From Marsupella aquatica (taxonomy: Eukaryota; Marchantiophyta): a stretch of DNA of 64,000 nt. The notes under the pieces were generated by a model, which did no database searches, had not been told where the DNA came from, and saw nothing but the letters and a program-made list of their open reading frames with translations. The stretch is from NCBI GenBank assembly GCA_973895155.1, contig OZ316898.1, forward strand, positions 17,546,001 through 17,610,000. The letters run 5' to 3'. A program made the translations under genes and the position numbers. Shown here piece by piece: positions 11,627 to 25,334 of this stretch; the stretch's first letter is position 1, and every line of letters starts with the position of its first letter.

Positions 11627-14065
11627 ATGGCGACCATGGCCGCTGCCTCGACCGCAACAGCAGCAGCAGCGTCGTCGATGCGTCTTCTACCGTCTCACGA
11701 GGGATTGCGCGTGCAGCCCCATTCCACAGTAAGCACCTCCACGCCACGCCATGCCACGCCTCTCTCATTTTCTGTCTCGGTCTCTGCTTTTGTTTCTCGC
11801 TCGCTCGTTCCCTCATTTTTCTCATGGTGGGAGTCTTCTTTCTAGCTTTTTCTGTCTCAATATCTACCTCGGCCTTTTTTGGGGTTAGGTTTTCCGTTTC
11901 CCGGCCTCGTCTTCTTTCCTCAGCTTCAATGATGATTTTCTTTGTCTCCAAAAATCCGCAAACTGCGCATTCTTGTGTGCTGGAGCTTCACCCATAGAGG
12001 GCTCTAGCTGACGCCCTGACGGAGGGATTTCCACAATGACTGACGGCCCATTTTGAAGTTAAGCTACGAATTGCCACAATGAATTTCTGTGAATTCGTTG
12101 CAATGAGGTCCTACGGTTGTTGAAATTTTGGATGTGACGTTATGTGATAAGGTGAAGTTTGCCCCGGCACCCACTCAGACGACAAGCAGTGAATCGTCCC
12201 TGGTGATTAGGGCTAATAAGAGGGTGCAAAAGAGACGGACGGTACGATGACCAATTTCCTTCATCATCTTCTTTGCAATGGCCTTGCCTCACGTAGATGA
12301 GGCGAGTCTTTACACACAGTACATCTCCTCGATGGACCGATGCTTCTCAAGTCTCTACGGAAGAGTTAGTTTTTGTCTGTGCTTACAGTCAACCATGACG
12401 TAGTGTAGTAATTTGGCTTATGATGATCTTCGTTGCACAAGGGGTTTGGATATTGACTTCGAAGGACTATTGTTTTGTCATTCAGATAGTTCTGACACAA
12501 GATGTCACAGAGCTTGGAAAGACTGGTGAGCTTCTGTCTGTGAAGACAGGCTATTTCCGCAACTTCTTATACCCTACAGGGAAAGCCAAAATTGCCACTG
12601 CTGAGCTTCTCAAGTGAGTTGGTAATCGCATTCGTTTTGAAATTCCTTTCGAAGTGGGAGTCATGTAAAGGCTCTCACCAGGTGGAAGAATTCTCCAGAA
12701 ATTATAGTGATGACAACCAGGAAACCTTTTTGTTTTGCAGAATACTTATAGGAATAATTTCCCGGGCGAGAAATCCAATAATCCGAAAATGCGTCAAGTT
12801 CAGAGTGTTCTCATCATTTTGGTTTTTCCTGAGCTGAATTGGAAGTTTATATGCACCGTGGTACGCAATGCAGGTCGATAAAGCAGGAAGAAGAGAGGGC
12901 AGTCGCAGAGAAGAGGAAGGTAACTTCGCATGCTGTTTTTTACTACAGTTCTTGTATTACTTTTATTCTTTATCCTGTCTTTTCGTAGTTGTGTGCACAA
13001 AGACCAATTAATTATTGACGTAGCTTGATGTCATTTTGAAAATACTCAGGTGAAAGAGGAGGCAGAGTTGATCGCGAGACAATTCCAAGCAGCTGGTTTC
13101 TTCAATGTAAGGCGCAGAGGTGGACAGGGCAAGCAAATCTTCGGCTCGTAAGTATTCTCAATTGTGTACCAGACTCGAGATTGTTTTTCTGCGAATAGGA
13201 CGTATCACAAGTGCATAGGTTATCTCTGTGCTTTGCTCAGTGGCATATACCTCAATTTCGACAGTTTTTAGAAGACTGTTCACTGGAAATTATCTGCAGC
13301 TGCGCATACTAGTATTATGCTGCTAGTGACGTAGTTGTCGTTTGGTCAATTCTTTTCAGGAGCGTCTGACAGTGTAGATGACCGGGCAACCTCTCCTAAA
13401 GGTTTTGAAACTTTAGGTTTGGCTAGGGAAAAATTGTGTTTAATCAACGGTACTTAATCAACCGAACTGAAGGCGTGAGTAAGATTGACGAAGGTTGGCT
13501 AACAAAGTTGATTGTTACTGTTGCAGTGTGACTTCTCAAGATGTCGTGGACATAATCAAAGCGCAGACGGGCAGGTCAGGACCTTTCCAACCATTCACTT
13601 TGACAACCAGGAGTAATGCGCTCTAATTATCGTGGGTCATTGTAAGGTTTATAAATGTTTTCCTCCTGCAAGACTTGGATAAAACTTGTCCAACCTGAAC
13701 ACACTTGGTCATTTCAGCATAATCATCTTAGGCTTGTTGGTAGAAGACCACTGCATTGATTGTTGGTTCAGGGCGAACAAGGTGTTTCTTCAAACAATCA
13801 GTCGACACGGTTTGCAGCTAGATAAATCTGTTTGTATATGAGGTGGGCCCTCAGCAGGGTCCAGAATGTTGAATATGGTTTCGTGGTAGTCGAATTTGGG
13901 ATTCTGCCTAATATATAGGCTGGTGTACTTTGTGGTGCTGCCAGGGAGGTTGACAAGAGGGTTGTTACAGTTCCCGAAGTCCGAGAAACTGGGCAATATA
14001 CAGTCGAGATCAAGCTTCACCCTGAAGTGACAGCTCCAGTGAAGATCAATGTCATTGCCAAGTAA
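11627..14065 (+). CDS. RPL9: Plastid 50S ribosomal protein L9 (bL9c), nuclear-encoded, 7 exons
   Basis: Component of the large subunit of plastid ribosomes, where bL9 binds 23S rRNA near the L1 stalk. Exons: 11627-11728, 12152-12241, 12486-12613, 12874-12919, 13050-13147, 13527-13574 and 13945-14065. All junctions are GT-AG with matching phase and give 210 aa. Residues 1 to about 55 are rich in Ala, Ser and Thr and lack acidic residues near the start, as in a chloroplast transit peptide. The N-terminal L9 domain shows [20 protein letters not shown] and FLYPTGKA. It is followed by the basic connecting helix ([20 protein letters not shown]) and the C-terminal domain ([19 protein letters not shown], ending [16 protein letters not shown]). 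Domain order and length match plant plastid L9. The start ATG (GAGATGGCGACC) is the first in the exon and is supported by the transit peptide. Confidence 0.95.
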
Positions 14066-16219
14066 AATGCATGGTCTTGCAAGTAAACTTAGTAGGAGTT
14101 AGATGAACTCTTCATTTTTTCTGAGGTGAAATTTCAGAGATCGTGCCAGGCTGTCATGTTGTTGGAACATTTAAAGACTTGGCAGAGGGTAGGTGTATGG
14201 TATTACACCAATGTGCAGCCGCTTGTGGGCTTGTTAATTAAACCCATTTAATGATAAGAGCCATTTGCAGTGGTTTCGTGTGATTGTCAGTACATACAAT
14301 CTTTGAGCCTCATAAATTGCACCTCATAAGTCGGAGAGTAGACCCAATGTAAGGGTGAAAGTAATGGGAAAAAGAAGTGTGAAGCTTGATGATCATGGTA
14401 AACAATGTCATCTTCGTACAGAGATATATAACATTGACAAAGTTTACACTGGAATTGGATTAGGAAATCAATGCTTACGTGGTTACACCACTAGGTGACA
14501 TCATATGGACCCGACATCAATACTGACACCGTGACTTGGAATTAACTATTAAGGTTGAAACGACACTGAGGGATCAAGTTGTGGTTCACAGCCAGTTTCA
14601 AACCACCACTGGTCTGGCCATATAGAAGGGGGGAAGTGTCCAAGACTTCCCCCACTTTCAACTCAGACAGGAACAAATTACTATACATGATGAAACCTGG
14701 TGGATCCAGGTTTCATGATTGACAGTGGCAGTCTAACTGGAAAACCAACCGGGTGTGAGGAACTGAGGCTAATCAGTGAAATAACCTAGGCAATAGTAGA
14801 AAAATGACACATAAACACGAAAAACCCAAAAGTTCATGCGCTATTTTATAGATTTTCCTGAGGTCATTCGGAACTAATTTTGCTGTCCATGTAATGGATA
14901 TTTCAATACCAATTCGAGCTATTCTGAGGTTCTGCATTTCAATCATTCTGTGATGCTACGCAATCATTGTGGCACTCCTACAGTGTGTCCACCACCATCA
15001 CAATTATGTATGGATATTTGCACCTACGAAGGAAATGCTACGAAGGAAATACTCTGCATGCATCACTACACTGATGCCGAGGATGACCTCCCTCACAATT
15101 CTCTGTGCCCCGACTCCCCAGCGAGCAAGGCTTTGAAAAACAAACGAGGCCTGCCTGAACCTCGGTAGGCGTGACAACTGCTCACAACTCAATCGAAGTG
15201 TTATTACTGCTCGTCCGTGCCTCATGCATGCACACTAGTCTCAGTAACCACTAATGTCCTTGAGGTCCCATCAGGCTTTGGACCGAAGGCAGACTTCGAC
15301 CAGAAACACCACCTCCATCCACATGGCACATTGCACCTGGCTCTCAAAATTCATTCATGAAACTCTCTCCTGCATAATCGACTGTGTAATTCATTAAGTC
15401 CAGTGACAGTACTAGGGATTGAGCAAGTAGTTGCTGTGGACAAACGACATCAAACAGTATCTAAATGTTGGTAATATGCAAACGGTCTGAAGGTCAACCA
15501 CGATCCCGAATGAGATAAGAACCAAATACTTACTAGTAAAGAGGAGCTGACAGCTCAGTAGAAGACTTAATACAGTTGAATTATTCTAAAACTCGATAGA
15601 GGAGAAAGAATAGCGGTTAAACTTGCGAATTGACCTAACACGTGATCCAAAGCAGGGTAACCTTTTGTAATGTGGGAAACAAAATGAATGGCAATCAGCA
15701 TTCTTATGTTGCTTGGTTGTCTATATTGTACATTCTTGTAACAAGTATGGAACTTATCCACAGCCAGAGTGTGCTCCAAAACCGTCAGACCAATAAATAA
15801 ATTCTCTCCTGTATACATGAAGTCCAGGTTTCCTTCACAAGGCTAAGGCCTAAAATGAAGGCCTGGCGTGACGTTAATTAACAAATGCATGAGCTGGAGC
15901 ACTTGGGAGATTAAAATCTCAACATCCTAAAATATTACAGATATGGATGTCAACCCTCGTGCAGCTAACACACTGGAATGAGATCTAGATGCAGGAATTC
16001 GAACTCAGCAGCTCATATAATATCCCGTTAGGGAATGATAGTCCCTATTCTCTCCCCAAGAACAAAGGGAGCATATGTGGCAAGCATGCTTTTTATACCT
16101 CCACATATATCTGTATCAGACATTCATCAGACATTCCACCAGACATAACCTTGCAAAAGGGTCGAGCACGAAATCAAATGCAGAAGGCTTGACTGAAAAA
16201 AATCAACTTTTCTGTCTAC
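14066..16219. other. Spacer between convergent genes L9 and ATAD1
   Basis: The 3' ends of the two flanking genes face each other across this stretch. No exon, RNA gene or clear repeat is seen. Short open frames (up to about 83 codons) have no recognisable features. Confidence 0.4.
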
Positions 16220-19087
16220 TTAAGGATCAGGAGGGTTCCTGCGATTACTGGCAGTGCTCAGCGTTGCAAATAATTTCAACAAATCTGTCACTGGAAACTC
16301 AACGTTGTCTTCCCCAGAAACCCTTCCTCCGTCTTGATGCCTCCGAGAATATTGGTAGTCAAAGGCTGCAGTTTTGGAGGTCCTCGAGATAGAAACAACA
16401 GACTCAAAATCTGACTGCTTCAATGCCCTTGGAAGGGGTCTAAAATCCTGCAAAACCGTCGATGTCAAAGCACAGCAGTTAGGTAAGACCGAGGTCCAAC
16501 ACAATGACTTCCTGTATTTTCCCACATAAAACTTTACAGAGAAATATTTGTCAACTACATACCTCGCCACTTGAGTAGCCTTGCTGGCTCTCATCTGCCA
16601 GTAGATCTCGAATTGGTAAGTATGCTGCTTGCTTGCACAGCTCTGTTAAGTCAGACCCACTGTAACCTTCGCACAGGCTTGCCAATTTATCAATGTCGAG
16701 ATCATCTTCGACATGCTCGCCCCTGAGGACTACTCGCAATATGCTGGCCCGCTGTTTTAAATCTGGCATTGGTACCTCAAAGTGTCGTGGCAATCTTCTC
16801 AATATTGCTTCATCTAACTCCCAAGGTCTATTTGTTGCAGCAAGTACCATAACCCGTGCATTCTCTGCTAGCAAATAATATGCTCAAAATCAGATCAGAT
16901 AGTTGATAAGAACACCATCCACTTATGACCAACATGACTTGACCAGAAGCAAAAAAAACATTTCTTCGGAGAGTTCTCTATACATGGAAAAATCCACAAC
17001 CACTCACGGTAGCTATTATCGTCACTGTCTCACTCATGCAAGAAATAAGCGACACACGAAAACGGCAGGTTTTTGTGGAATCCATATAGCTATACATGTA
17101 TTAATGACATTCACCAACACAGCGCTTCCAAGCTCAGAGACCCAAGAGCGATAACTTACGGTCTGTAGTGAAACCGTCCCATAGAGCCATGAACTCCGTC
17201 TTCATATTTGTGAGAGCTTCATGTTCTGACTGTCGACGCTGTCCAAGGAAGCTGTCCACCTCATCTATGAAGATAATTGAAGGTTGAAGCTTGTAGGCGA
17301 GTGTGAACACAGCCGTCACTGTACAACCACATTACCACGAATCATAAATGATCAACTGAAGCTGACTGAATCTACCTTGCCAATATAAATTCTATTAAGA
17401 GAACATTATAGATCTAGCAGTGCACTTGATCATGCTGAGACTCTACGATCAAGTTCCATTCTTACAGGTACGTTCACACTTATATCCAACGTCCCTTCTT
17501 CAGGTCACCAATTCGTACTACGAGTAGGTATGCCTCTGAGGAAGTAGTTGGTGATTCAACTTCGCAAGCTAATTTGGGAAAAGAAACAGGAGAGACAGCT
17601 ATACACACCAAGCTTTTGGGCATCCCCAAACCATTTGCTCATCAACGTTGCAACGCGCACATTGATAAACACAGCCTGAGACTCCTTAGCGATAGCCTTG
17701 GCTAGCAGAGTCTTGCCAGTTCCAGGAGGCCCAAAAAGTAAGACTCCCTTCTGTGGTCTCAAGAGCTTTCCGTGCGCAAACAAATCTGGACGTTGAAGTG
17801 GAAGAATCACCAACTCGTGCAGAGACTGCTTCACTGATTCCAACCCGCCAATTGAATTGAAAGTCACATCAATATCTTCTGGATTGATGACATCGCAAGC
17901 AATCATATCCTGCATTTTGTGCACATCCATCATCATTTTCAGAAACAAATTCAAAGAGAAAAGAGCTACCAGAAATCCAAATTTACTGTAGACAGATAGG
18001 TCATGATTCACAGAAACATTCATCAAGATTTGATTTCCAGGGGGCTTCACTAGCTTGTCTCAGATGGGGGCAAGCAGTAGAGCAGTTTCGGTAGGACAGA
18101 TTACGCCACGTGGACCTTAACATTACAATTCCTAAATACCTGTCGACGGTGAAATTTACAATCCATATACGCCAGACCATGTACTGCAGATTCGATCACA
18201 ACATCAGCGGGACTTTGACTATGCGACTCTAGTAGTTAGCTCGTCAGCCCAGCTAATAAGAAATAAGACAAAAAGGGTTCACGATCAAAGCGCTTTCAAC
18301 TGAATGAGGAGGAAGAATTCCAAAAAATTCAGAATAAACGTAACCTTTGTACGAGATCTGAACATCAACCTTAGCAAGTCGAACGACGGAACTCGACTCA
18401 GGTTCTATCTCAAGTTCTGGAAATCACATTCTGAGAAAAGGGATTCAAAGGGCAAGGATCTCCTCCACGGTCGAAGCGGCGACTTATTCTGTTATCTCTC
18501 CAGAGACAGATGTCCCTACATCGGGCCGTAGCAGCATGTGGTTTGGTATTGTAGACCCTACTGAGCGGAGTTCTGAACGACGTTTTTGAACGGAACCCTA
18601 AATTTACAAAGAATGGCACGTTTCTCTGAAAAGGGAGAGTTTTCAGAGTGACGCCCAACAACAGAGACCAATTGGACAGTCGTCCACTACTGTCGAACAA
18701 GTGGAGGCTGTTCTCCGTGCCTAATTCAACTCTTAAACTCTGCAGCAGAAATGGGACCATGGAGGCAGAAGACTGAAGCCAAATGTGAGAGGGAACTGTT
18801 CGCCACTCTGGACAGGCAGCGGCCTCATGATTACAATGATGGTATGATATGGACGAAGGAAGAAAGGGAGGGAGGAAATTCTCTACCTCATAAGAGTTCG
18901 TCTGAATGAAAGGACGGCCAAGCCGTTTGGAAATCTCCTTCTTACGCTCCGCTGCCTTTTTCGCCTGAGACCGATTTGGATCAAGGTGGCGTAATCCAAC
19001 AAAGAGGACCAGACAGCTGAGAGCCGCACTCACCGCGTACACAACGAGCTCCTGTCCTACCGAAACTGCTCTACTGCTTGCCCCCAT
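16220..19087 (-). CDS. ATAD1/Msp1-type AAA+ ATPase of organelle outer membrane, 5 exons
   Basis: Msp1/ATAD1 proteins extract mislocalised tail-anchored proteins from mitochondrial and peroxisomal membranes. Exons on the minus strand: 19087-18887, 17909-17609, 17318-17160, 16864-16563 and 16447-16220. All phases join to give 396 aa, the usual length for plant members. An N-terminal membrane segment (VYAVSAALSCLVLFVGL, residues 16-32) is followed by a linker and one AAA domain. That domain has Walker A GPPGTGKT (127-134), the aromatic pore loop KWFGDAQ (159-165), Walker B IIFIDE (182-187), sensor-type ATNRPWELDEAILRR, and LCEGYSGSDLTELCKQAA. These motifs are intact. The C-terminal tail (about 75 aa after SGE) is Ser- and Arg-rich and resembles nothing I know. 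The start is fixed by the membrane anchor. The first 36 coding bases also occur in inverted orientation in intron 1. Confidence 0.93.
18062..18099 (+). repeat. 38-bp perfect inverted copy of the ATAD1 start-codon region, in its intron 1
   Basis: Plus-strand 18062-18099 reads AGATGGGGGCAAGCAG through GGTAGGACAG. It is base-for-base the reverse complement of 19052-19089, which contains the ATAD1 start codon and its first 36 coding bases. Flanking bases differ on both sides. In the unspliced transcript the two arms, about 950 nt apart, are complementary over 38 bases. Confidence 0.95.
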
Positions 19088-19103
19088 CTAAAACCCCTTC
19101 CTC

Positions 19104-19128
19104 GCCTGCCTGCCTGCCTGCCTGCCTG
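19104..19128. repeat. (GCCT)n microsatellite in the ATAD1 leader
   Basis: Six GCCT units lie 17-41 bases upstream of the ATAD1 start codon, presumably in its 5' UTR. Confidence 0.85.
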
Positions 19129-19619
19129 TGTTCGCCGCCCGCTCCTTTCCTCCCTCACGGTCCAAAGTTCACCAAATCAACACACCCTCCGTCCGTCACA
19201 ATTCCCAACACCAGCAGCAACTGCGAATCTGCGGCTTCCTCATGATCCCGTCACCTCACCAGCCCTTCAATCCGTCTGCTCAAGTGAGAAGCAAAATAGC
19301 ACCACCACCTCAACCTGCTCAACTCGCCTTCCTAGAAAAATTCACACGAATCGTAAAATCCCTCGCAGCCTTCGTCTTCGAGCGGTCCGAAATTCTTGCT
19401 ACGAGCGCAGCAGACATACCCGCAATGCGTCCGTCCTCCGCTGCCACAATCATCACAATCGCAGACCACACCCGTCGACTCCGATGGGTTGTCCAAAGAG
19501 CGGACAAACGAACACCGAAACAAAGAGCGACATCAGATCGGTGGAATCCGATTTCTTCGTAAGAAAGACAACTCGTGTAACCCTAATACCGTAGTGACAA
19601 TAATGAATCAGGTTAGCTA

Positions 19620-21140
19620 AAACAAAAAACCCGTTTAAAGTAGCCTATCATTTATCATCACAATTTTTATTTTTATTTTTTGAGGAGAAATATGTGAAAC
19701 CCCACAAAACGGGAATAGTAAGCCACAACATTTGGAAAGTCTTTAACTCAAGTGAGGTACCAGAGAGCCATACCTCTCTACGGTCATCATCACAAAATTA
19801 GAAGGGGTAAATTACTATGTAATTCTATCAAAGAGCCAAAAAGCAAGAGGCTGCCTAAGAGGGAACCATGATCACACATGCAAAAGATCCAATCAAAGGG
19901 AGAAAAGCCAAGGAGAGAAATGTTAGTCATTTACTTTTAGGTGTAGAGTTACAACTCTAATGGTAATTAATGTTAACTTTAGTCGCATACTTGGTTATGT
20001 TAGGTCTGTTGCACAATACATGTTCAATGAGTGTTTGCAGAACTCAGGCTTATTATTATAAAGTCTATTAGATATAAAGAGAACTTGTATTGAAAAGACT
20101 CTTGTATGGCTAATGGGCCTAGAGTGTAATAAAGCTTTTGTTTTCATGGATGTAGATTCAATTGAAGTCAATCATGTATCTGTGTGTGTCAACTCTAGCA
20201 ACCATCTCCACTACTCTAACTCAATTAAGGGTCTAAGGGCAAGATACACTTGGACCTCAACTCCTGCAAGGCTACCAAAGAGCTATCTACAATCCCAACT
20301 ACAATGCTATCTACAGAAAACCCCACCCAAAAGTGAGCTAATTCCGCTTTTGACACTTGGAGGGAAAATCAGTAGATGGATGCGGAACTAAGGCAGTGGA
20401 CAGTCCAAAGACTATAAATTAATTTCCAGGGACCGGTATTCTAGCTGAATCTATCTATTTTGAGAGTAAGAGTAGGCTCAAGCACACTGAATAAATCTAT
20501 TTGTGAGTACGCTCAGGCATGCACGCTAGTGTTGGATACTTTAATTGAGCTTCCTTATTAGGATCACCAGTTATGTTAGCTTGTGCTACTACCGTCTGGC
20601 ACGGGTCCCAGTAATTGCACATCAAAATATGACATATACTAATGTAATCTGTTGGGAAAAATCATCGTCCAGGATCGACACTAGAGTCACATCAACAATG
20701 CGCATGCCAACAACTCATGCACATTCACCATGAGACTACACAGCATATAAGTGGTTCACCCGGATGGGCTACGTTCACTGTTGTCGAGGAAATCATTAAT
20801 GATCAAATCATACATGGTCCACCATAGCCTTCTCCGCAGAGCTCTAAGGCGTGTCTCCTCTCTAGGTCTTTCACCAATACTCTCTAAGATATTATACCCA
20901 CTCAATTCTTTAAATCAATTAGTGCATACCATATATTATCACATTTTGATGTATGATTACCAGGAGACCCCTCCATACCATCATAAAACTCCTTAGTTTT
21001 TTTAAATTAATGTGCACACCCTATATTACCATATTTTGATGTGTGATTACAAGTGATAAACCTTATTATTTTCCTTAATCACTGAGTCAAAACCATATAT
21101 TATGGTCACATTATGATGTGTGATTACGAGTCGTGCACAC
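19620..21140. other. Spacer between divergent genes, with a triplicated motif at 20930-21130
   Basis: No exon is seen. Three diverged copies of a unit containing ATATTA..CA..TTTTGATGTGTGATTAC lie near 20932, 21027 and 21102. The rest is AT-rich and has no recognised element. Confidence 0.45.
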
Positions 21141-21397
21141 ATTATGTTAACACAGGGGTGTTGCACCTAGAGTCAAGAGACCGTCACCAATAGGGGGCTG
21201 ACTTGGACTGGGATTGCTCGTTCGTTCCATGGAACCAGGTCCGCTCGCCATTTGCCATCGAGCCTGCCTTCCTTGCTCGCAATTGGGTCTTCTCGTGCAC
21301 AACCCACTACAGTAGTCGATCTCGAGCTCCATCGTCGCGAAGGTCAGCCGGCGAAGAACGCATCTCTCCCTTCTCGAAGCGCAAGTGAAGAGCAACA

Positions 21398-24281
21398 ATG
21401 GCCGCTGGTGAGACACAATTGTCATGCTAACCGCTGAAGTTTCTTGGATTCGTCGGAATTGATTTAAAATCTGTACGCCACTTGATTTGGTTCGGTTTCG
21501 TTCACTTGGATTCGGTTTGGTTTGGTTTGGTTGGGTTGTGGTCGCTTGGTCGAGGAGCTATTTCTATCTCCAATGAAAAGACGATGACGGTAAAGGACGG
21601 ACCGAAATCATCCGTGGAAATGAGTGTGGCTCCTCGTTGTCTGGAGTTCTTTCGAGACTGCAATTTTGTGGTTTTTCCCCTTGCCTGCATTGCATTCCAG
21701 GACTGCATTCTTGTTGGATAGGGTTTTTTTTTTGTTGTTGGTTTGGTTCGGTTCGGGCGAGCAGAAGCCACTGCTGGAATGTCTTGTCTTTGCGTTCAAT
21801 GGTGTCCCACCCCCAGCCTCCCCTCTTTCGTCCAACCCCAACCCTTAACTTGGCCCCCAACCCCCCTGGGTGGCCGTTAGCGTCTCCACGATTATGATTT
21901 TATTGAAGATCACTGTAGGATGTCTTTATTCACATCTGAATCCATGATCTGCCTGCACCGCTCTCCAGGAGTAAGTTGGCTATGAACGCTATTTTAGCTT
22001 CACCTGCTCTCTCGATTGCGAATCCATTGTGAACTCATTCAGTTCAAGTTCTCCATTCTACCTGACCTTTGTCTATATTTCATACCCACAAAATGGCAGC
22101 TGAGATAGTAGTATCTTATGAAGAGTATGAGTTGAAGTAGAATAAGTACATTTGCTCTGCCCGTTTTGTTGGCCTCTCGCCGCTCAGATGCTGCAATTCA
22201 GTCAGTCATTGTGCATTCACAGTACCTGGTAAATTGCATTACGAGGCTCTAGAGTTCTCCCTCTGGTAGAAGGGTTGAACATTGGGACTTATCAGTCTAT
22301 GTTGCATTGGGAGCACACATTTGCGATCTCAGTAATGGACCTCCTCAGGATGGTGGCTTAGAAAATCCCTGCTTTCCTGTGTCCTAGTATCGAAATTTGT
22401 AGTTCGTTCCGGCAGCAGTGAGGTTTAAAGCATAGGTCAGTGCGATAATCTTGGTGTAAAGGCTTGGATTATATGTGACTTGTGCTTCCAGGTAAGCAAG
22501 CATTTGTTGGATTGGGGATTATTTTGGAAGTACGTAAGTCTAATACATTCTTCGTGATTGTTGTCAGCACGGAGCCATCTGTCGAGTACTGCAAACTCGG
22601 CACTGTACTCGTTTCTGCTTTTCATCATCACTCTGTCCTTGCAACAAGTTTACAAGGAGAAACTTGCCTCATCTGAGGTGTACACCATCCTGGGTGGATT
22701 CGTGGCGTCTCTTCTTTTCATTCTAGTCCTGACGGTGCATACCTCAAACACCATTGTTATTGTTTTCTCTCTCGTATTTACTTGAACATAATGAATGCTC
22801 TTCGCATTTTGGAATCTTTCCAATGTCTTTTATTAATGTGAAGGTCTAGAACTTGCTCTAATGTTTGGTGGTTTGTTCTTTCGTGCAGTTTGTTGGCAAC
22901 ATTCAGGAGTCATTGGGCACAAGGACTGGCTGGGGTGCTGGTAAGCTCTTGCAAGGAAAACCGTTACAATATGGAAATTAAAAAGTCTTTGCAACGACTA
23001 TACATTTATAATGCATAATCTCGTATGACCAGGTGGCCTGTCTTAACGGTACTGTGCATCCTATGTGGCCGGAGTAGTGTATTGCCAAGCTGCCTAACGA
23101 GCACTATTGTAGTTTTCTCCTTCCTTGCAGAATGACCTCTCGATTTCCTAAATTTGAGCAAAATGATTGTGTGGAATTGCAACGTTGTAGTGCAAATTTA
23201 ACGACCATTCGCTTTCTTGCGTTTACCAATGTGCAACTTTCTCAGTTCAAACGAGTTTAGCCAAGGTGGAACAATTTATGGAATAGTCGGATTCATGTTT
23301 AGTAGCAGGACAGGTATTCGTGGGGCAGGGGTAATATTTTAAGGGCCGTAAATTGGGCAGCTATAGAAATTCATGACAGAAACCTGTAAATTCTGGTTCA
23401 TACCCTGCGCTCCATATTATTTTGAGGTCCGCGAGACGAGTTGAGTCCTCTTCATTACATGGCCTCATTTTTCAATCAGTATGTGTATCTGATTTGGTCT
23501 GTAAGCTTCCAAGAAGATGTTCCCAATCATCGATGAGTTGATGACTACCTGCTCTTCTTAGCATCACATCATGACAAGGATGTTGTTGACCTGCAGTGAT
23601 TTTTGCCGAGCTGGTCGCGGCAACAGCAGCTGGTGCCGTGCACAGAGTGTGTGTAACAACCTGGTAAGTCATTTCTTGCTGGCATCCCTTTCGCCTTGTG
23701 CCTGGGAAAAGTTTGAAGGATTCGTTTGCTTCAATAAACTAGGAATTGTCCGACATGAACTTCGGACAGCAACCTTGGCTTTTTCGACTGCCAAATATGA
23801 ACCATGACGATAGAGTTAATTGTGTCGATTGGATTAACATGATGAGTTGTGCCTAGACGACGTGCATCTGCATTCTGCACCATGCAACAAACCCTTTCCA
23901 TTCTATCAATGCTAATATCTGTCCCAGCTGAGTAAATGATAGCGGGTCTGTTGTGAACTAGAAAATTTCAATTCATCCTAAGGAGTACATCAAGTAAGTG
24001 TAGCCAGTGTACGTTTTGTGGGTATGGAGAATTGCTCAAAGTTCTGTGTCAAATGGCTGATACTTTGGGGTTGCCTGGTAGCATCTTTGGTCAATTTTTT
24101 GGTAGCATCAAGGATCATCTGTATGTAAGCTGGTTTGGAATTCTGTCAACTTACTATGCACGCTTTTTTATTCTTCTTAATGTGCAGTGTCATCTTTTCT
24201 GTTGGATTATTGTATGAGCTGAACAAGCTATCAAGTATTGCACACCAGCAACCGGAGGCAATAAAGAAGAAAGCATATTAG
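21398..24281 (+). CDS. KRTCAP2-like subunit of the ER oligosaccharyltransferase, 5 exons
   Basis: Keratinocyte-associated protein 2 (KCP2) is a small multi-span ER membrane protein associated with the oligosaccharyltransferase that N-glycosylates nascent proteins. Exons: 21398-21407, 22568-22734, 22889-22940, 23597-23663 and 24188-24281. The phases join to give 129 aa, close to animal KCP2. The first exon codes only three residues plus one base (ATG GCC GCT G), in a good plant start context (AACAATGGC). Membrane segments are visible at ALYSFLLFIITLSL, ILGGFVASLLFILVLTFVG and VIFAELVAATAAG. The family landmark HRVCVTTCVIFS near the last membrane segment is very like animal KCP2, as is the ending ELNKLSS. 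A lysine-rich C-terminus (IKKKAY) could serve as an ER-retrieval signal, which is inference. Confidence 0.88.
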
Positions 24282-25334
24282 CAGAGTCAATGTCTTGTCA
24301 TCCTTCTTCTTGGCAAAGTTTTCAATTGTCTCGCTCGGCATTCTACAATAGAGTAAAAGAGGATGGTCTGTCACTCTCTGAGAGTTATTAGGAAGATTAG
24401 TAGAGGGGGGCAATCCCTACTTTAGTTACTGCAAAGTGGCAGGCGACTTCTTTTTGATGAGTTACACGTTGCCCTTGCCATGGGATCACACTGTCAGATG
24501 TACAAGACAGCGTGCATGACGCTTGGGAAGGATAAAGACCCAAGCAGGTGGATTGGAACATAACATACAGATTTTAAACATAGGCTTGAGGGCTGACAAT
24601 CTCTGGTTTTTATTCCCTAAGTGTAACATAGCATGAGATGTAGGTGTTGCTCGATTGGTACATTGCAATCTGGTGCATTTGATCCCTTGACGTTCCACTT
24701 GCTCCAAGGACTTGCGCAAATTGATTATCTCCTTCCTGCATACCTTGTGCCGTGGACGACGATCAATTTGCCAGCCGAGAAAATTGATGCAAATTTATAG
24801 TAAGAATAGTGTCATCTTTCATCAGCAGATTGCTCAGCTCAAGGGCAAGGAAGCTACTATACCTAGAGATAGATTGTAATTATAGCCCTCCAAAACCCAC
24901 TTTGACGGGGTCAATTCAGTCTCGTTGCTACGGGGGAGGCTTCGACGGTCGAAACAGGCATACCACTCGATGATGATCTCGATGTGGCTCACGAAGTACG
25001 CCTTTCCGCCAAGGTATAAGGTTCATTTGACCTCACGTTTGGAGATGCTCTAAGAGGGAAACAAGAATCTAAGAGGGAAAAAAAAACAGAAGAGCCGTCT
25101 TGTCAGTGAAGACATGCTTGTTCACAAAAGTCACTAGTGCAAAGGGCCGAATTCTTGAGGGCTGTCCATATGGGAGTTAGCCATAAGATTTGGATATCTC
25201 TTGAATCACAGACAGGGTCATCAAAAACTTAGAAGAGCCACTGACAAGATCCTCGGCTTTACTCGTCTGTTCAGGACGAAGTGCCTAAATTACTCACGAA
25301 CGTCACTGGACATTAGTTTCATCATGACTCATAC
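24282..25334. other. Spacer between convergent KRTCAP2-like and ABCG genes
   Basis: It should hold both 3' UTRs. No further exon or repeat is recognised. Confidence 0.4.

Noticed and set aside
19128-19562. 144-codon plus-strand frame upstream of ATAD1
   Set aside because: It overlaps the expected promoter and 5' UTR of ATAD1 on the other strand, has no recognisable domain, and shorter frames exist on the minus strand over the same bases.
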